A stretch of 64,000 nucleotides of DNA from Pseudomonas sp. TMP9 (GCF_037943105.1 NZ_CP149803.1:2646001-2710000); one strand, 5' to 3'. Shown: positions 34,607 to 44,199, counted from the first letter of the stretch. Made by a program: numbers and translations. The notes: generated from the sequence alone by a model not told the origin.

Positions 34607-37600
34607 TCACCCCGGCTGACGCTCCGTTTCCTTGACCCGGAACCAGGCTGCATACAGCGCCGGCAGGAACAGCAGAGTCAGCGCCGTAGCGACGATCAAG
34701 CCGCCCATGATGGCCACGGCCATCGGTCCGAAGAACACGCTGCGCGACAACGGGATCATCGCCAGCACCGCCGCCAAAGCGGTCAGCACGATAGGCCGGA
34801 AGCGTCGCACGGTGGCTTCGATAATCGCGTGCCAGCGGTCCATGCCGGAGGCGATGTCCTGTTCAATCTGATCAACCAGAATCACCGAGTTACGCATGAT
34901 CATCCCCGACAGGGCGATGGTGCCAAGCATGGCCACAAAGCCAAACGGCTGACGGAAAATCAGCAGGAACAGGGTCACGCCGATCAGCCCCAGCGGCGCG
35001 GTGAGGAACACCATGGCCGAACGCGAGAAGCTCTTAAGCTGCAGCATCAGCAAGGTCAGCACCACCACGATAAACAGTGGTACACCGGCGTTGACTGACT
35101 TCTGCCCACGGCTGGAGTCCTCCACCGTGCCACCAACATCAAGCTGATAGCCGTCTGGCAGCTGCGCACGCACCGACTCAAGGGTCGGCAGGATTTGCTT
35201 GACCAAGCTGGCTGGCTGTTCCTTGCCGTACACGTCAGCACGCACGGTGACCGTCGGCAGGCGGTTGCGATGCCAGATGATGCCTTCCTCAAAACCGTAC
35301 TCTAAGGTAGCGATCTGCGACAACGCGACGCTCTTACCGCTGTCAGTTGGCACGGCCAGACTGGGCAGCAGGCTCAGCTCCTGACGTTCACTGAGGGTGC
35401 CACGCAGGAGAATCTCAATCAGCTCGTTGCCTTCGCGGTACTGACTGACAGGCGAGCCGGTCAGTGAGCTTTGCAGAAAGCGCGAGAGGTCGGCGGTACT
35501 GACGCCAAGAGCGCGGGCACGCTCTTGATCGATATTCAGGCGCACGACTTTGCTCGGTTCTTCCCAATCCAAGTGCACGTTGCTCACATGCGGGTTCTCG
35601 CGCACTTTACCGGCGACTTGCCGGGCCAGTTGGCGAACTTCATCGATGTGCTCGCCAGAGACGCGGAACTGCACGGGGTAGCCTACGGGTGGGCCGTTTT
35701 CTAACCGTGAGATGCGCGTGCGCAGCGTCGGGAACTCGTCGTGCAGCACCTCAATCAGCCAGGTACGGATCTTCTCGCGGTCTTCAATGCTTTTTGCCAG
35801 CACCACGAACTGCGCCACGCTAGCAGCCGGCAATTGCTGGTCCAGGGGCAGGTAAAAGCGCGGCGAGCCGGTGCCCACGTAGGCGACAAAATTGTCTATG
35901 CCTTCATAGCCACTGAGCATTTGTTCCAGTCGCTTGGCTTGCTCTTCAGTGGCCGCCAGGGATGAGCCTTCGCTGAGTTTGAGATCAACCATCAATTCCA
36001 ACCGCCCGGACGCCGGGAAGAACTGCTGCGGCACAAAGCGGAACAACACAATAGAAGCGACAAACAAGGCGACAGTCAGCAGGATCACCGTCTTGCGCCG
36101 GCGCACGCACCATTCCACCGCCGTGCGCACACGCTGGTAAAACGGCGTGCCATAGGGATCGTGCCCACCCGCACTGCCACCGTGTTTGGCGGCGTGCAAC
36201 TTGGCCAAATCCGGCAGCAGTTTGGCACCCAGATACGGCACGAACACCACGGCCGCCAGCCACGACACAACTAGAGCAATGGCCACCACCTGGAAAATTG
36301 AGCGGGTGTATTCGCCGGTACCGGACTGCGCCGTGGCAATGGGAAGGAAGCCCGCCGCAGTGATCAGCGTACCGGTGAGCATGGGGAAGGCCGTGCTGGT
36401 CCAGGCGTAACTGGCCGCTTTGACCCGGTCATAGCCCTGCTCCATCTTGATGGCCATCATCTCCACGGCAATGATCGCGTCATCCACCATCAAGCCCAGC
36501 GCCAGCACCAGCGCGCCAAGGGAAATTTTGTGCAGGCCGATACCGAGGTAGTACATGGCAGCAAACGTCATCGCCAGCACCAGCGGAATCGACAGCGCCA
36601 CCACCAAGCCTGTGCGCAGGCCGAGGGAGAAGAAACTCACCAGCAGCACGATGATCACCGCCTCGGTGAGCACCCGGACAAACTCGCCCACCCCGGTTTT
36701 CACCGCAGCGGGCTGATCAGACACTTTGCTCAACTGCATACCGGCCGGCAGGGTTTCCTGCAACCGAGCAAACTCGCCTTCCAGCGCGTCACCAAGGACC
36801 AGGATGTCGCCGCCGGTCTTCATCGAGACCGTCAAGCCGATGGCATCCTCCCCCATAAAGCGCATGCGGGGTGCGGGGGGATCATTGAAGCCGCGTTTGA
36901 CCTCAGCCACATCGGAGATGCGGAAGGTCCGGTCAGCTACACGGATGGGAAAGTTACGGATTTCATCAACCGTCTCAAAACGCCCAGTGACGCGCAGCTG
37001 CACACGGTCGCTGCTGGTTTCAAAGAAACCTGCAGCCGCCACGGCATTTTGTTCTTCCAAAGCCTGCTGCACAGCCGCCAGTGGCAGGCCGAGGGTGGCC
37101 AGCTTGGTGTTGGACAGCTCGATCCACACTTTCTCGTCTTGCAGGCCAACCAAGTCGACCTTACCGACGTCCTTAACGCGCTGCAGCTGCAGCTGGATGC
37201 GGTCGGCGTAGTCCTTGAGCACGGCGTAGTCGAAACCTGCACCGGTCAGTGCATAGATATTGCCGAACGTAGTGCCGAATTCATCGTTATAAAACGGCCC
37301 CTGAATCCCTTGGGGCAAGGTGTGGCGAATGTCGCTGACCTTTTTGCGAACCTGGTAGAACAGGTCGGGAATATCTGCCGAATGCATGGAATCACGGGCA
37401 ACAAATGTCACCTGAGACTCACCGGGCCGCGAGAACGAGATGATCTTGTCGTACTCGCCCGTCTCCATCAGCTTCTTTTCAATGCGCTCAGTGACCTGGC
37501 GCGACACCTCTTCGGCGCTCGCTCCCGGCCAGTTAGTGCGTACCACCATGGCTTTAAAGGTAAAGGGCGGATCTTCACTCTGGCCTAATTTGGAGTAGGA

Positions 37601-37687
37601 AATGGCACCGACTACCGCCAACAACAGCATGAGATAAAGCACGATCTGACGGTTGCGCAGTGCCCAAGCGGATAAGTTGAAATCCAT
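34607..37687 (-). CDS. mexK: RND efflux permease (MexK-like)
   Basis: A 1026 aa inner-membrane RND transporter that expels drugs using the proton gradient. It has a first membrane helix (IVLYLMLLLAVVGAISY), two large periplasmic loops and two bundles of membrane helices. Helix 4 carries GLMVDDAIIAVEMMAIKM, with the paired Asp residues of the proton relay. The start follows AAGGAG 8 bases away inside the end of mexJ, with 5 bases between genes, so translation is coupled. Name and order rest on length and on synteny with plsB and rsmJ as I recall from P. aeruginosa; the class is certain, the exact orthologue less so. No outer-membrane channel gene is present. Confidence 0.85.
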   Translation of the reverse strand: MDFNLSAWALRNRQIVLYLMLLLAVVGAISYSKLGQSEDPPFTFKAMVVRTNWPGASAEEVSRQVTERIEKKLMETGEYDKIISFSRPGESQVTFVARDSMHSADIPDLFYQVRKKVSDIRHTLPQGIQGPFYNDEFGTTFGNIYALTGAGFDYAVLKDYADRIQLQLQRVKDVGKVDLVGLQDEKVWIELSNTKLATLGLPLAAVQQALEEQNAVAAAGFFETSSDRVQLRVTGRFETVDEIRNFPIRVADRTFRISDVAEVKRGFNDPPAPRMRFMGEDAIGLTVSMKTGGDILVLGDALEGEFARLQETLPAGMQLSKVSDQPAAVKTGVGEFVRVLTEAVIIVLLVSFFSLGLRTGLVVALSIPLVLAMTFAAMYYLGIGLHKISLGALVLALGLMVDDAIIAVEMMAIKMEQGYDRVKAASYAWTSTAFPMLTGTLITAAGFLPIATAQSGTGEYTRSIFQVVAIALVVSWLAAVVFVPYLGAKLLPDLAKLHAAKHGGSAGGHDPYGTPFYQRVRTAVEWCVRRRKTVILLTVALFVASIVLFRFVPQQFFPASGRLELMVDLKLSEGSSLAATEEQAKRLEQMLSGYEGIDNFVAYVGTGSPRFYLPLDQQLPAASVAQFVVLAKSIEDREKIRTWLIEVLHDEFPTLRTRISRLENGPPVGYPVQFRVSGEHIDEVRQLARQVAGKVRENPHVSNVHLDWEEPSKVVRLNIDQERARALGVSTADLSRFLQSSLTGSPVSQYREGNELIEILLRGTLSERQELSLLPSLAVPTDSGKSVALSQIATLEYGFEEGIIWHRNRLPTVTVRADVYGKEQPASLVKQILPTLESVRAQLPDGYQLDVGGTVEDSSRGQKSVNAGVPLFIVVVLTLLMLQLKSFSRSAMVFLTAPLGLIGVTLFLLIFRQPFGFVAMLGTIALSGMIMRNSVILVDQIEQDIASGMDRWHAIIEATVRRFRPIVLTALAAVLAMIPLSRSVFFGPMAVAIMGGLIVATALTLLFLPALYAAWFRVKETERQPG

Positions 37688-37692
37688 CAGAT

Positions 37693-38814
37693 TTACTCCT
37701 TAACCGCGGATGTGGCCTTGGCTGTCAGATCGACCACACGATTGTCGTGGTCTACCGGACGAACTTTTTGCCCTTCACGCAGCACTTGGCCACCCGCCGC
37801 CACGACCCAATCACTGGCCTCTAGGCCTTCGAGCACCGGCACGGTTTTTTCGCCATAAGCGCCAATGCGCACATCCGTGCGCTTGAGGGTTGACTCTTTC
37901 GGGTCGACCACCCAGACGTAGGGCTGGTCTTTCTCGGCAGAAAGCGCCGACAGCGGCACAGCCAGTGGCACTTCACCGTTATGGGCGATATACACCCGAG
38001 CGCTTTGGCCTAACTCAGCAGGCACCTTGCCTTCAGTAAATGCGACGCGGGCGGCGAACGTGCGCGACTGCGGGTCTGCAGAGGGCGACATTTCACGGAT
38101 ACGACCGGGGAAGCGTTGATCGGGCTGGGACCACAGCTCAACAGCCACATCCTGGCCGACTTTAAAGCGTTCAAAGGCCTGCTCTGGCAGGTTAATCAGC
38201 ACCTCGCGCTCGCCGTCAGCGGCCAACGTGAATACCGTTTGCCCAGCGGCTACAACCTGCCCCACTTCGACCATGCGCCGAGCCACTACGCCATCTTGGG
38301 AGGCGCGCAACACCGCATAACCGGCCTGATTATTGGCCACATTAAATTCAGCACGCACCTGTTTGACCCGTGCTTCGCCAGAGCGGTAGGTGTTTTCCGC
38401 ATTGTCATACTGCGAGCGGCTGACCAGATTGCGCGCCAGCAGGATTTTGTAGCGGTCACGCTCGGCGCGCACCAACTGCAAGTTGGCTTGCGCCGAGGAC
38501 ACTTGAGCGCGGATGGCTTCTAGCTGCAAGCGCACGTCTTGCGGGTCCAGTTCGGCCAATGGCTGATCCTTCTTCACCCGCGCACCGACATCGACTAAAC
38601 GCTTGGCTACTTTGCCGCCAATGCGAAAGGCCAGCTCTGGCTCAAGCCGCGCGCGGACCTCGCCGGGGTAGGCATCCACCAGCTCGCCGGCTAACTGCGG
38701 CTGCACCACCATTGCTGGGCGGATGGCAACCGCAGCGGGCTCACCATCACCGCAAGCAGCGAGCAACAGAACAAGGCTAGCGGGCAAAGCAACAAACAGG
38801 GCACGAGGAAACAT
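37693..38814 (-). CDS. mexJ: RND efflux periplasmic adaptor lipoprotein (MexJ-like)
   Basis: A 373 aa membrane-fusion protein linking the RND permease to an outer-membrane channel. N-terminal lipobox LLAAC. Then a barrel-lipoyl part (GEVRARLEPELAFRIGGKVAKRLVDVGARVKKDQPLAELDPQD), a helical hairpin (IRAQVSSAQANLQLVRAERDRYKILLARNLVSRSQYDNAENTYRS), the second lipoyl half (AVLRASQDGVVARRMVEVGQVVAAGQTVF) and a membrane-proximal domain. It is the first gene of the pump operon and sits next to a TetR gene on the other strand. A palindrome 33 bases before its start is the probable operator. Confidence 0.85.
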   Translation of the reverse strand: MFPRALFVALPASLVLLLAACGDGEPAAVAIRPAMVVQPQLAGELVDAYPGEVRARLEPELAFRIGGKVAKRLVDVGARVKKDQPLAELDPQDVRLQLEAIRAQVSSAQANLQLVRAERDRYKILLARNLVSRSQYDNAENTYRSGEARVKQVRAEFNVANNQAGYAVLRASQDGVVARRMVEVGQVVAAGQTVFTLAADGEREVLINLPEQAFERFKVGQDVAVELWSQPDQRFPGRIREMSPSADPQSRTFAARVAFTEGKVPAELGQSARVYIAHNGEVPLAVPLSALSAEKDQPYVWVVDPKESTLKRTDVRIGAYGEKTVPVLEGLEASDWVVAAGGQVLREGQKVRPVDHDNRVVDLTAKATSAVKE

Positions 38815-38846
38815 GATGACTAACCTTTATGAGGCTTTTGAATATT

Positions 38847-38862
38847 TATACTGGCGAGTATA
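38847..38862. promoter_or_regulatory. Probable TetR operator between pump and regulator
   Basis: A perfect inverted repeat TATACT-GGCG-AGTATA lies in the 90-base divergent gap, 33 bases before mexJ and 43 bases before the TetR gene. Its position can block both promoters, as expected for an autoregulated TetR repressor. Confidence 0.65.
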
Positions 38863-38904
38863 GTAAAAATAGCAAACTCACTAGTCCAGTATTAAAAGCG
38901 ACTT

Positions 38905-39543
38905 ATGCCAAACAAAGTGTTGCCCAGCAGTGGCCCCGGCCGCCCGAAAGACTTGCTCAAGCGTAAAGCCATTTTGGAAGCGGCGAAGACCCTGTTTCTC
39001 AGCAATGGCTATGACGGCAGTAGCATGGATGCAATTGCCGCTGAAGCCGGGGTTTCCAAGCTCACGGTGTACAGCCATTTCACTGACAAAGAGAAGCTGT
39101 TTGCCGAGGCGGTGAAGTCCAAATGCGAAGAGCAATTGCCCGAGTTGTTGTTTGAGCTTAGCGATGACGTGCCGGTGGCGCAGGTGCTGCTCAACATCGG
39201 CCATGGCTTCTATGAGCTGATCAACAGCCGCGAGTCGGTGGAGTTGCACCGGCTGATGGTGAGCCTAGCGGCGCAAGATTCCACGCTATCCAAGACCTTT
39301 TATGAAGCTGGCCCGCAGCGCGTGCTGCACGGTCTGGAAGAATTGCTGCGCCGCGCGGATCAGTGCGGACAACTGCGCATCGCCGACCCGTTGAGCGCCG
39401 CCGATCAGTTCTTCTGCCTGATCAAGGGCGGGGTCAATTTTCGCCTGCTGATCGGCTGCGGCGAAGCGCTAACAGGGGTTGAAGCTGAAGCTTACGTTCG
39501 TGATGCGGTGGAGGTTTTCTTGCGTGCGTTTCGCGCTGATTAG
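38905..39543 (+). CDS. TetR-family transcriptional regulator of the efflux operon
   Basis: A 212 aa TetR regulator. Its N-terminal helix-turn-helix (AILEAAKTLFLSNGYDGSSMDAIAAEAGVSKLTVYSHFTDKEKLFAEAV, about residues 22-70) is standard. The C-terminal ligand domain is the TetR_C group with VELHRLMVSLAAQDSTLSKTFYEAGP. It is divergent from mexJ, so it most likely represses the pump (as MexL does for mexJK in P. aeruginosa) and itself. Whether it is the MexL orthologue or the second TetR found near that locus is not clear. Confidence 0.88.
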   Translation: MPNKVLPSSGPGRPKDLLKRKAILEAAKTLFLSNGYDGSSMDAIAAEAGVSKLTVYSHFTDKEKLFAEAVKSKCEEQLPELLFELSDDVPVAQVLLNIGHGFYELINSRESVELHRLMVSLAAQDSTLSKTFYEAGPQRVLHGLEELLRRADQCGQLRIADPLSAADQFFCLIKGGVNFRLLIGCGEALTGVEAEAYVRDAVEVFLRAFRAD

Positions 39544-39658
39544 GCCACGTGGGTGGGCGTTAACCGCGCCAAAATCAGCGCAAGGCTGCGCAGTGGGCTG
39601 AGGTTATACGCAAGCCAAGCGATCCGACACCATGATCGTGCTGCCTTAAATAAACGGC

Positions 39659-40453
39659 CTAAACCTGTTCACCGGCTGCTTGCAGCTTCTTTTTCGGGTA
39701 GATGTCATAACGGCTGGATTTGCCCTCCAAGGCATAGCCGGGTTTGGCCCCTTCAATCAACGGAGCCTTGCGCGGGCGCTTTACCACCACCCGGTGCGTG
39801 GCCAGTTGCAGCGCCGCCTCCAGCAATGCCGGGGCGTCCAGGTCATCGCCGACAAAAGGTCGGAATAAGCGCATCTCTTTTTTCACCAGTGCGCTCTTGT
39901 CGCGGTGCGGGAACATCGGGTCAAGGTAGATCACCTGCGGTGGCTCGCCCTGCCAAGCGCGCATCAACTCGATGGCATTACCCGTCAGCAACTGCATGTG
40001 CGCCGTAATGGCCGCTACCTCGCGATTTAGCGCCGCGCGCGCTAAGCCATCTTCGAGCAACGCGGCAACCAGCGGCTGGCGCTCTATCAAGGTCATCTCA
40101 CAGCCCAGGCTGGCCAACACAAACGCATCACGCCCCAGTCCAGCGGTGGCATCCAGCACCCGCGGACGCACCCCGGCCTGCACGCCAACCGCCTTGGCAA
40201 TCATCTGCCCAGTGCCGCCACCGAATAAGCGCCGGTGCGCCACCGCGCCTTCGACAAAGTCCACCCGCACCGGCCCCGGCGCGTGCGGCCCAAGCTCAAC
40301 CAGCTGTAATCCGTCCTCGCCTAATTGCAAAGCGAACTCGCTGTCACCTTCCAGCGGCAACCCTAAACGCCGAGCCCAGCCAGCAGCCGCTTCGGCGAGG
40401 TGCGGAACCAAGGCTTGCATTCGAATTCTGGCTATTAGCCGCTCATCACTCAT
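39659..40453 (-). CDS. rsmJ: 16S rRNA m2G1516 methyltransferase
   Basis: A 264 aa SAM-dependent methyltransferase that modifies G1516 of 16S rRNA (E. coli numbering). SAM motif [20 protein letters not shown], then [16 protein letters not shown], and the catalytic-loop segment [21 protein letters not shown], all typical of RsmJ. The C-terminal [28 protein letters not shown] is also conserved. The start is MSDERL; the ATG 11 codons on is possible, since neither has a strong ribosome-binding site. Confidence 0.93.
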   Translation of the reverse strand: MSDERLIARIRMQALVPHLAEAAAGWARRLGLPLEGDSEFALQLGEDGLQLVELGPHAPGPVRVDFVEGAVAHRRLFGGGTGQMIAKAVGVQAGVRPRVLDATAGLGRDAFVLASLGCEMTLIERQPLVAALLEDGLARAALNREVAAITAHMQLLTGNAIELMRAWQGEPPQVIYLDPMFPHRDKSALVKKEMRLFRPFVGDDLDAPALLEAALQLATHRVVVKRPRKAPLIEGAKPGYALEGKSSRYDIYPKKKLQAAGEQV

Positions 40454-40559
40454 CAGAAAATATGCTCAAAAGACACTCAATTGACTGTTTTAGCAGCCGA
40501 TAACATTGCTGAGCGGCATTTTGCCAGACCCGGCAGCTACCAGCCGCAACGAGTTCGCC

Positions 40560-41324
40560 ATGTTCGATGTAATTTCCGCACCACGCAGCGCCGCTTCGCC
40601 GGCCAGCGGCGGTTCAATCAGTGAAATCCTCGATGAAGGCAAACGCGCCTCGCTGGACTACCAAATCCTGCGGCGCACCCTGCTACCCGATGAAGTTGAA
40701 GCCGAGGCCAGCATCAGCCGCGCGGCTGAAGCCCCCAGCGAACCACTGCCCATTACCACTCAGGCCAGTGATTTTCAGGAACTGGCGGCCCAGCGCAGGC
40801 TGGAGCTGAACGTAACCGTCAACACTGAACCGCAACAGACCGACCCCTTGGTGCTTGATTTAGCCAGCAACGGCTTTACCACCAGCGGCCTCAGCCGCGC
40901 CGTGCGTTTTGACTTGGATGCCGACGGCAAGCTCGACCAAATCAGCGTGCCCACGGGTGACGATGCCCTGCTGGCACTGGATCGTAACGGTAACGGGCGC
41001 ATCGACAATGGCCGCGAGTTGTTCGGCGACCAGAATGGTGCGGCCAACGGCTTTAGTGAGTTGCGTAAGTACGATGACAACAACGACGGTCGCATTAGCC
41101 GCCAAGATGCCATCTTCGAGCGCTTAAGCTTGCTGCGTTTTGACGCCCAAGGCCGGCAATCCAGCCAATCCCTGAGTCAGGCCGGCGTCAGCGGTATCAA
41201 CTTGCAGGCGCGCGAGGTGAAGATTGCCCTAGGCGCCTACGACCAAATCGCCCAACTCGGCCGCTTTGAATTTGCTGATGGTCGTAGCGGGCAAGCGGCT
41301 GACCTGCTGCTGGCGCAGCGTTAG
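40560..41324 (+). CDS. EF-hand-like calcium-binding protein, hypothetical
   Basis: A 254 aa protein. Residues about 100-190 hold repeated Asp-rich loops: DPLVLDLASNGFTTSG, VRFDLDADGKLDQISVP, LLALDRNGNGRIDNGRELFGDQ and YDDNNDGRISRQDAIF. The DxDxDG pattern fits calcium binding, and this block is the same as that found beside RTX repeats in large secreted proteins. Here it stands alone without RTX repeats, TM helix or signal peptide. The N-terminal 90 residues are Ala/Ser/Glu-rich and variable. Start MFDVIS chosen; an upstream TTG adds 18 residues. Confidence 0.75.
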   Translation: MFDVISAPRSAASPASGGSISEILDEGKRASLDYQILRRTLLPDEVEAEASISRAAEAPSEPLPITTQASDFQELAAQRRLELNVTVNTEPQQTDPLVLDLASNGFTTSGLSRAVRFDLDADGKLDQISVPTGDDALLALDRNGNGRIDNGRELFGDQNGAANGFSELRKYDDNNDGRISRQDAIFERLSLLRFDAQGRQSSQSLSQAGVSGINLQAREVKIALGAYDQIAQLGRFEFADGRSGQAADLLLAQR

Positions 41325-41350
41325 CGCGACCACCGGCATTAACACCCTCT

Positions 41351-41379
41351 GTAGGTTGGCACTGAGGCGCGCAGCCCAA
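41351..41379. repeat. Short intergenic repeat (GTAGG...CCCAA type)
   Basis: Starts GTAGGTTGGCACTGAGGCGC and ends AGCCCAA. It resembles the left end of the longer element at 53187-53308 and fits the family of short dispersed repeats common between Pseudomonas genes. Confidence 0.5.
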
Positions 41380-41396
41380 GGGCATCAGTAGATACG

Positions 41397-42089
41397 CTAG
41401 CGGCACATCCGCCATCGCCCCATGTCCACATGGAAATGATCGCGATGGGCGGCGTTGTATGCCGGCCCTAGAGTGGTGTTGAAGCGCCGACAGGCACCCT
41501 GCTGCGCTTGACGCAGGAACTCGGCGTTCTTGCCAGGTTTGGACCAATCCTGCAGCACGCTAATGCGCCGACCATCGGCCAAGCGAAAGCCAATGATATC
41601 CAGCGCATTGGCAGCAGCATGCTGGCTGCGCCTTTGACTGCCGGCGATGGTGCGGCAGGCGAAGCTGCCCACATGCTCGACCCGCGCCACTCGCTGACCA
41701 AACAACGCTTGGGCGGCCGGCTGCAGATCATGCCGTTCGAACAGCGCAAAGGCCGCCGCCAGCGGACAACTGGCGATAAAACTGCTGCTGAAGGCAACCC
41801 CAGCACGGTGCACGCGCAGGGTATTGTTCAGCGGGCACGCCACGTCCGAGCGGCTGTCGGCCAGCGCTGTGAAGCGCAGTGATGAACGGCTCAAGGCCTG
41901 TTGGCATAACAGCGGATCATCCTGTAACCGCCACAGTTTAAAACCGGTCAGCAAGTTCGGTGTTTCGCGAATATCCAGCAGCGCCCAAGGGTTCCAGCGC
42001 GGCGGCACATCCAACCAGCCGCGCCAAAGCGCCAACTGTATGCCGATGAGCACTAGGCAAAAAATTAGAAAACCACGAAAAATAGTCAT
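41397..42089 (-). CDS. Extensin-like / M15-type periplasmic protein
   Basis: A 230 aa protein of the extensin-like C-terminal family, a D-Ala-D-Ala carboxypeptidase-like (M15) fold. N-terminal membrane anchor FRGFLIFCLVLIGIQLALWRGW. The catalytic-domain marks are SQHAAANALDIIGFRLADGRRI (His and Asp of the metal site) and the late HRDHFHVDMGRWRMCR. Cys residues in CPL and FACR are probably paired. A peptidoglycan role is inferred from the fold. The DUF72 gene ends 11 bases upstream in the same direction. Confidence 0.85.
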   Translation of the reverse strand: MTIFRGFLIFCLVLIGIQLALWRGWLDVPPRWNPWALLDIRETPNLLTGFKLWRLQDDPLLCQQALSRSSLRFTALADSRSDVACPLNNTLRVHRAGVAFSSSFIASCPLAAAFALFERHDLQPAAQALFGQRVARVEHVGSFACRTIAGSQRRSQHAAANALDIIGFRLADGRRISVLQDWSKPGKNAEFLRQAQQGACRRFNTTLGPAYNAAHRDHFHVDMGRWRMCR

Positions 42090-42100
42090 GCCGCAGCCTA

Positions 42101-42961
42101 TCAGAGCAAGCCCAATTGCTCGACCTCAGGCTGGCGCGGCCTTTCTGGCAACGCTTGCAAGCCTGGCAAGCGTTGCATCAATTGCTGATGAAAGCGTTGA
42201 GCCAGTTGCGGCGCCAAGCGATTATCTGCGGTGTGTAAAAAGACATAGGGGGTGCGGCCCTCTTCTATCCAGCCCGCCACTTTATCCAGCCACGGCAGCA
42301 TAAATGGGTCATTGGCCAACACGTCAGGATGGCCAATAAAACGCAGTTGCGGTGACTGACTAAACGCCGTGGGCCGCAGCGGCAGGCGTGGCTTCTTAGC
42401 CTGTGCATGCAGCACCGCTGGCGCACTGGAAACACAGCTAAATAACGCCCGTGAATCCAAACAAATGCGTTCAATGCCGCGCTCATGCAGCAGCCGGTTA
42501 AGGCGGCGCTCCTCGTCGCCTTTGGCAAAAAAAGCCGGATGGCGCACTTCAACGGCTAACTCATCCCCCTGCCAATGCTCGATAAAACTGACCAGCTCCG
42601 CCATACGCTGCGGACCGAAGCTGGCTGGCAGTTGCAACCAAAACGGCGTAACACGCACACCCAGAGGCGCCAACAAACGGCGAAAAACCTCGGCCGCACT
42701 CGACTGCTCGCGCAGATCGCCACCGTGGCTAATCTCGCGCGGCAGTTTGGCGCAAAAGCGAAAGTGCGCAGGCATGCGCTCAGCCCAACGGGCCACGGTT
42801 TCAGTGGAAGCTGCAGCGTAAAACGTGGTGTTGCCTTCAACGGCATTGAACACCTGCGCATACAACGGCAGAAATTCGCTGCTGCGACTGCTGTCTGGGT
42901 ACAACGAACCGCGCCAGGCAGGTTCGCTCCAAGACGGGCAACCGAGAAAGTAAGGCAACAT
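42101..42961 (-). CDS. DUF72 family protein (YecE-like)
   Basis: A 286 aa DUF72 protein, a TIM-barrel-like fold with no established reaction. Family signatures: GCPSWSEPAWRGSLYP at the start (usually G-x-x-G/S-W), FNAVEGNTTFYAAAS and FRFCAKLPREISH, then a VRHPAFF strand and a C-terminal YVFLHTADNRLAPQLA. The family's usual final Asn/Asp-x-h motif is present as HTADNRLAP. It lies 11 bases upstream of the extensin-like gene, same strand, and likely shares its transcript. Confidence 0.88.
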   Translation of the reverse strand: MLPYFLGCPSWSEPAWRGSLYPDSSRSSEFLPLYAQVFNAVEGNTTFYAAASTETVARWAERMPAHFRFCAKLPREISHGGDLREQSSAAEVFRRLLAPLGVRVTPFWLQLPASFGPQRMAELVSFIEHWQGDELAVEVRHPAFFAKGDEERRLNRLLHERGIERICLDSRALFSCVSSAPAVLHAQAKKPRLPLRPTAFSQSPQLRFIGHPDVLANDPFMLPWLDKVAGWIEEGRTPYVFLHTADNRLAPQLAQRFHQQLMQRLPGLQALPERPRQPEVEQLGLL

Positions 42962-42998
42962 TTAACCGAGGACCGTTGAGAAATCGAATCGGCAGAGT

Positions 42999-43340
42999 TT
43001 AAGCGTAAAGATCGAGGCCCATCACCTGCTGAGCATCTGTCTCGGTGGCGAAGCTGGCGGTTGAGCTGTAGCTGGCTAACGCCTGCGCGGCGCGGTTATT
43101 CAGTGGGGGTTGGTACAGCTGGTCTTGCAGGCGGGTAGGCAGGCTGTTGCCACTGGCCGTGCTCGCGGCAACCTCACGGGTTTGGGTAACGGGTTCAAAG
43201 CTTTGGCTAGTGGCGGGTGCTGTTGGCTGCTCACGACGGGCTTCAATCTCGCGCTGCGCGTCGCGAAATGGCATAACCGCAGTGCCCGGGCGGGCGCTGC
43301 GGTCTGGCGAATAAGGGGAAGTGAAAGCGTCGATACGCAT
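42999..43340 (-). CDS. Hypothetical protein (113 aa), possibly disordered
   Basis: A 113 aa hydrophilic protein, no signal peptide or helix. Rich in Ser, Thr, Ala, Gln and Pro, opening MRIDAFTSPYSPDRSARPGTAVMPFRDAQREIEARREQ. No family recognised; similar short proteins that begin MRID/MRIG are known in Pseudomonas beside tsaB/adk. Start MRIDAF chosen from the pattern of the N-terminus. It lies upstream of, and in the same direction as, the DUF72 gene. Confidence 0.65.
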   Translation of the reverse strand: MRIDAFTSPYSPDRSARPGTAVMPFRDAQREIEARREQPTAPATSQSFEPVTQTREVAASTASGNSLPTRLQDQLYQPPLNNRAAQALASYSSTASFATETDAQQVMGLDLYA

Positions 43341-43474
43341 CAATGACTGCTCAGCTTGGTTAGCCAACGATGAAGACAAGTGGATGTAATTTAGCGCTCG
43401 CCGCGCGGCTTGGCAATCAAGGGCAGGGTCATGTTACAGCCTGCACGACCAAAGGCGCGGCAAACCATGGCTGA

Positions 43475-44155
43475 TTAGATCGGAGCCTTGGGTGTAGCGA
43501 CCTTGTCGCGCAGGTAAACCGGCTGCGCCAAGTCTGCCGCTACCGCATCACCGCGCGCCCAGGCAAACCGCGCCAAGCTGAGCAGGTCTTCAGCATGAGG
43601 CAGCATGGCCGCATCCTGCCTGCTGACTTCAACCGGGATACGCGCTGCAAATGTGCCCCAACCGGTGCCGGCAGCAAACCAATCACCTGACGCATCACGT
43701 GGAAGGCTGGCGTGCTCTGGCGGCAATACGGCTTCTAAACCAGCCAAGCGCATTTCGCCTTGTTCGGCGCGGTAACACCCCCAGTACACTTCGTCCATGC
43801 GTGCATCAATGGCCGCCGCCACTTGCTGTGCGCCGTGCTCACGCAGGCTACGCTGGGCCAAAACGGCCAAGTTAGACACCGGCAGCACCGGGCGCTCGAG
43901 GGCGAAGGCCAAGCCCTGGACCACACCAATGGCAATCCGCACTCCGGTAAAGGCACCGGGGCCACGGCCAAAAGCAATTGCATCCAGGGCAGACAACGAA
44001 ACCCCGGCATCTGCCAGCAGTTGCTTAATCATCGGCAGCAGGCGTTGAGCATGCTGGCGCGGAATCACTTCGTAGTGGCTGAGCACTTGGCCGTCATGCA
44101 GCAACGCCACAGAGCAGGCTTCAGTGGCAGTATCCAGGGCCAGCAGAGTGATCAT
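43475..44155 (-). CDS. tsaB: tRNA threonylcarbamoyladenosine biosynthesis protein TsaB
   Basis: A 226 aa inactive-looking ASKHA-fold protein that partners TsaD and TsaE to make t6A37 in tRNAs reading ANN codons. Opening ITLLALDTATEACSVALLHDGQVLSHYEVIPRQHAQRLLPMI and IAFGRGPGAFTGVRIAIGVVQGLAFAL are characteristic. It follows adk in the same direction with an 83-base gap. Confidence 0.94.
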   Translation of the reverse strand: MITLLALDTATEACSVALLHDGQVLSHYEVIPRQHAQRLLPMIKQLLADAGVSLSALDAIAFGRGPGAFTGVRIAIGVVQGLAFALERPVLPVSNLAVLAQRSLREHGAQQVAAAIDARMDEVYWGCYRAEQGEMRLAGLEAVLPPEHASLPRDASGDWFAAGTGWGTFAARIPVEVSRQDAAMLPHAEDLLSLARFAWARGDAVAADLAQPVYLRDKVATPKAPI

Positions 44156-44199
44156 TGTGGGTGTCCGGGAGTTAAAAAGGCACGCAGTATAAACGCCAA

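Noticed and set aside
36530..37588. Long plus-strand frame (352 codons) inside the RND permease gene
   Set aside because: It lies wholly antisense to the well-supported permease gene. Its translation is rich in His and Gln with no domain, as expected of the reverse of a GC-rich coding frame.
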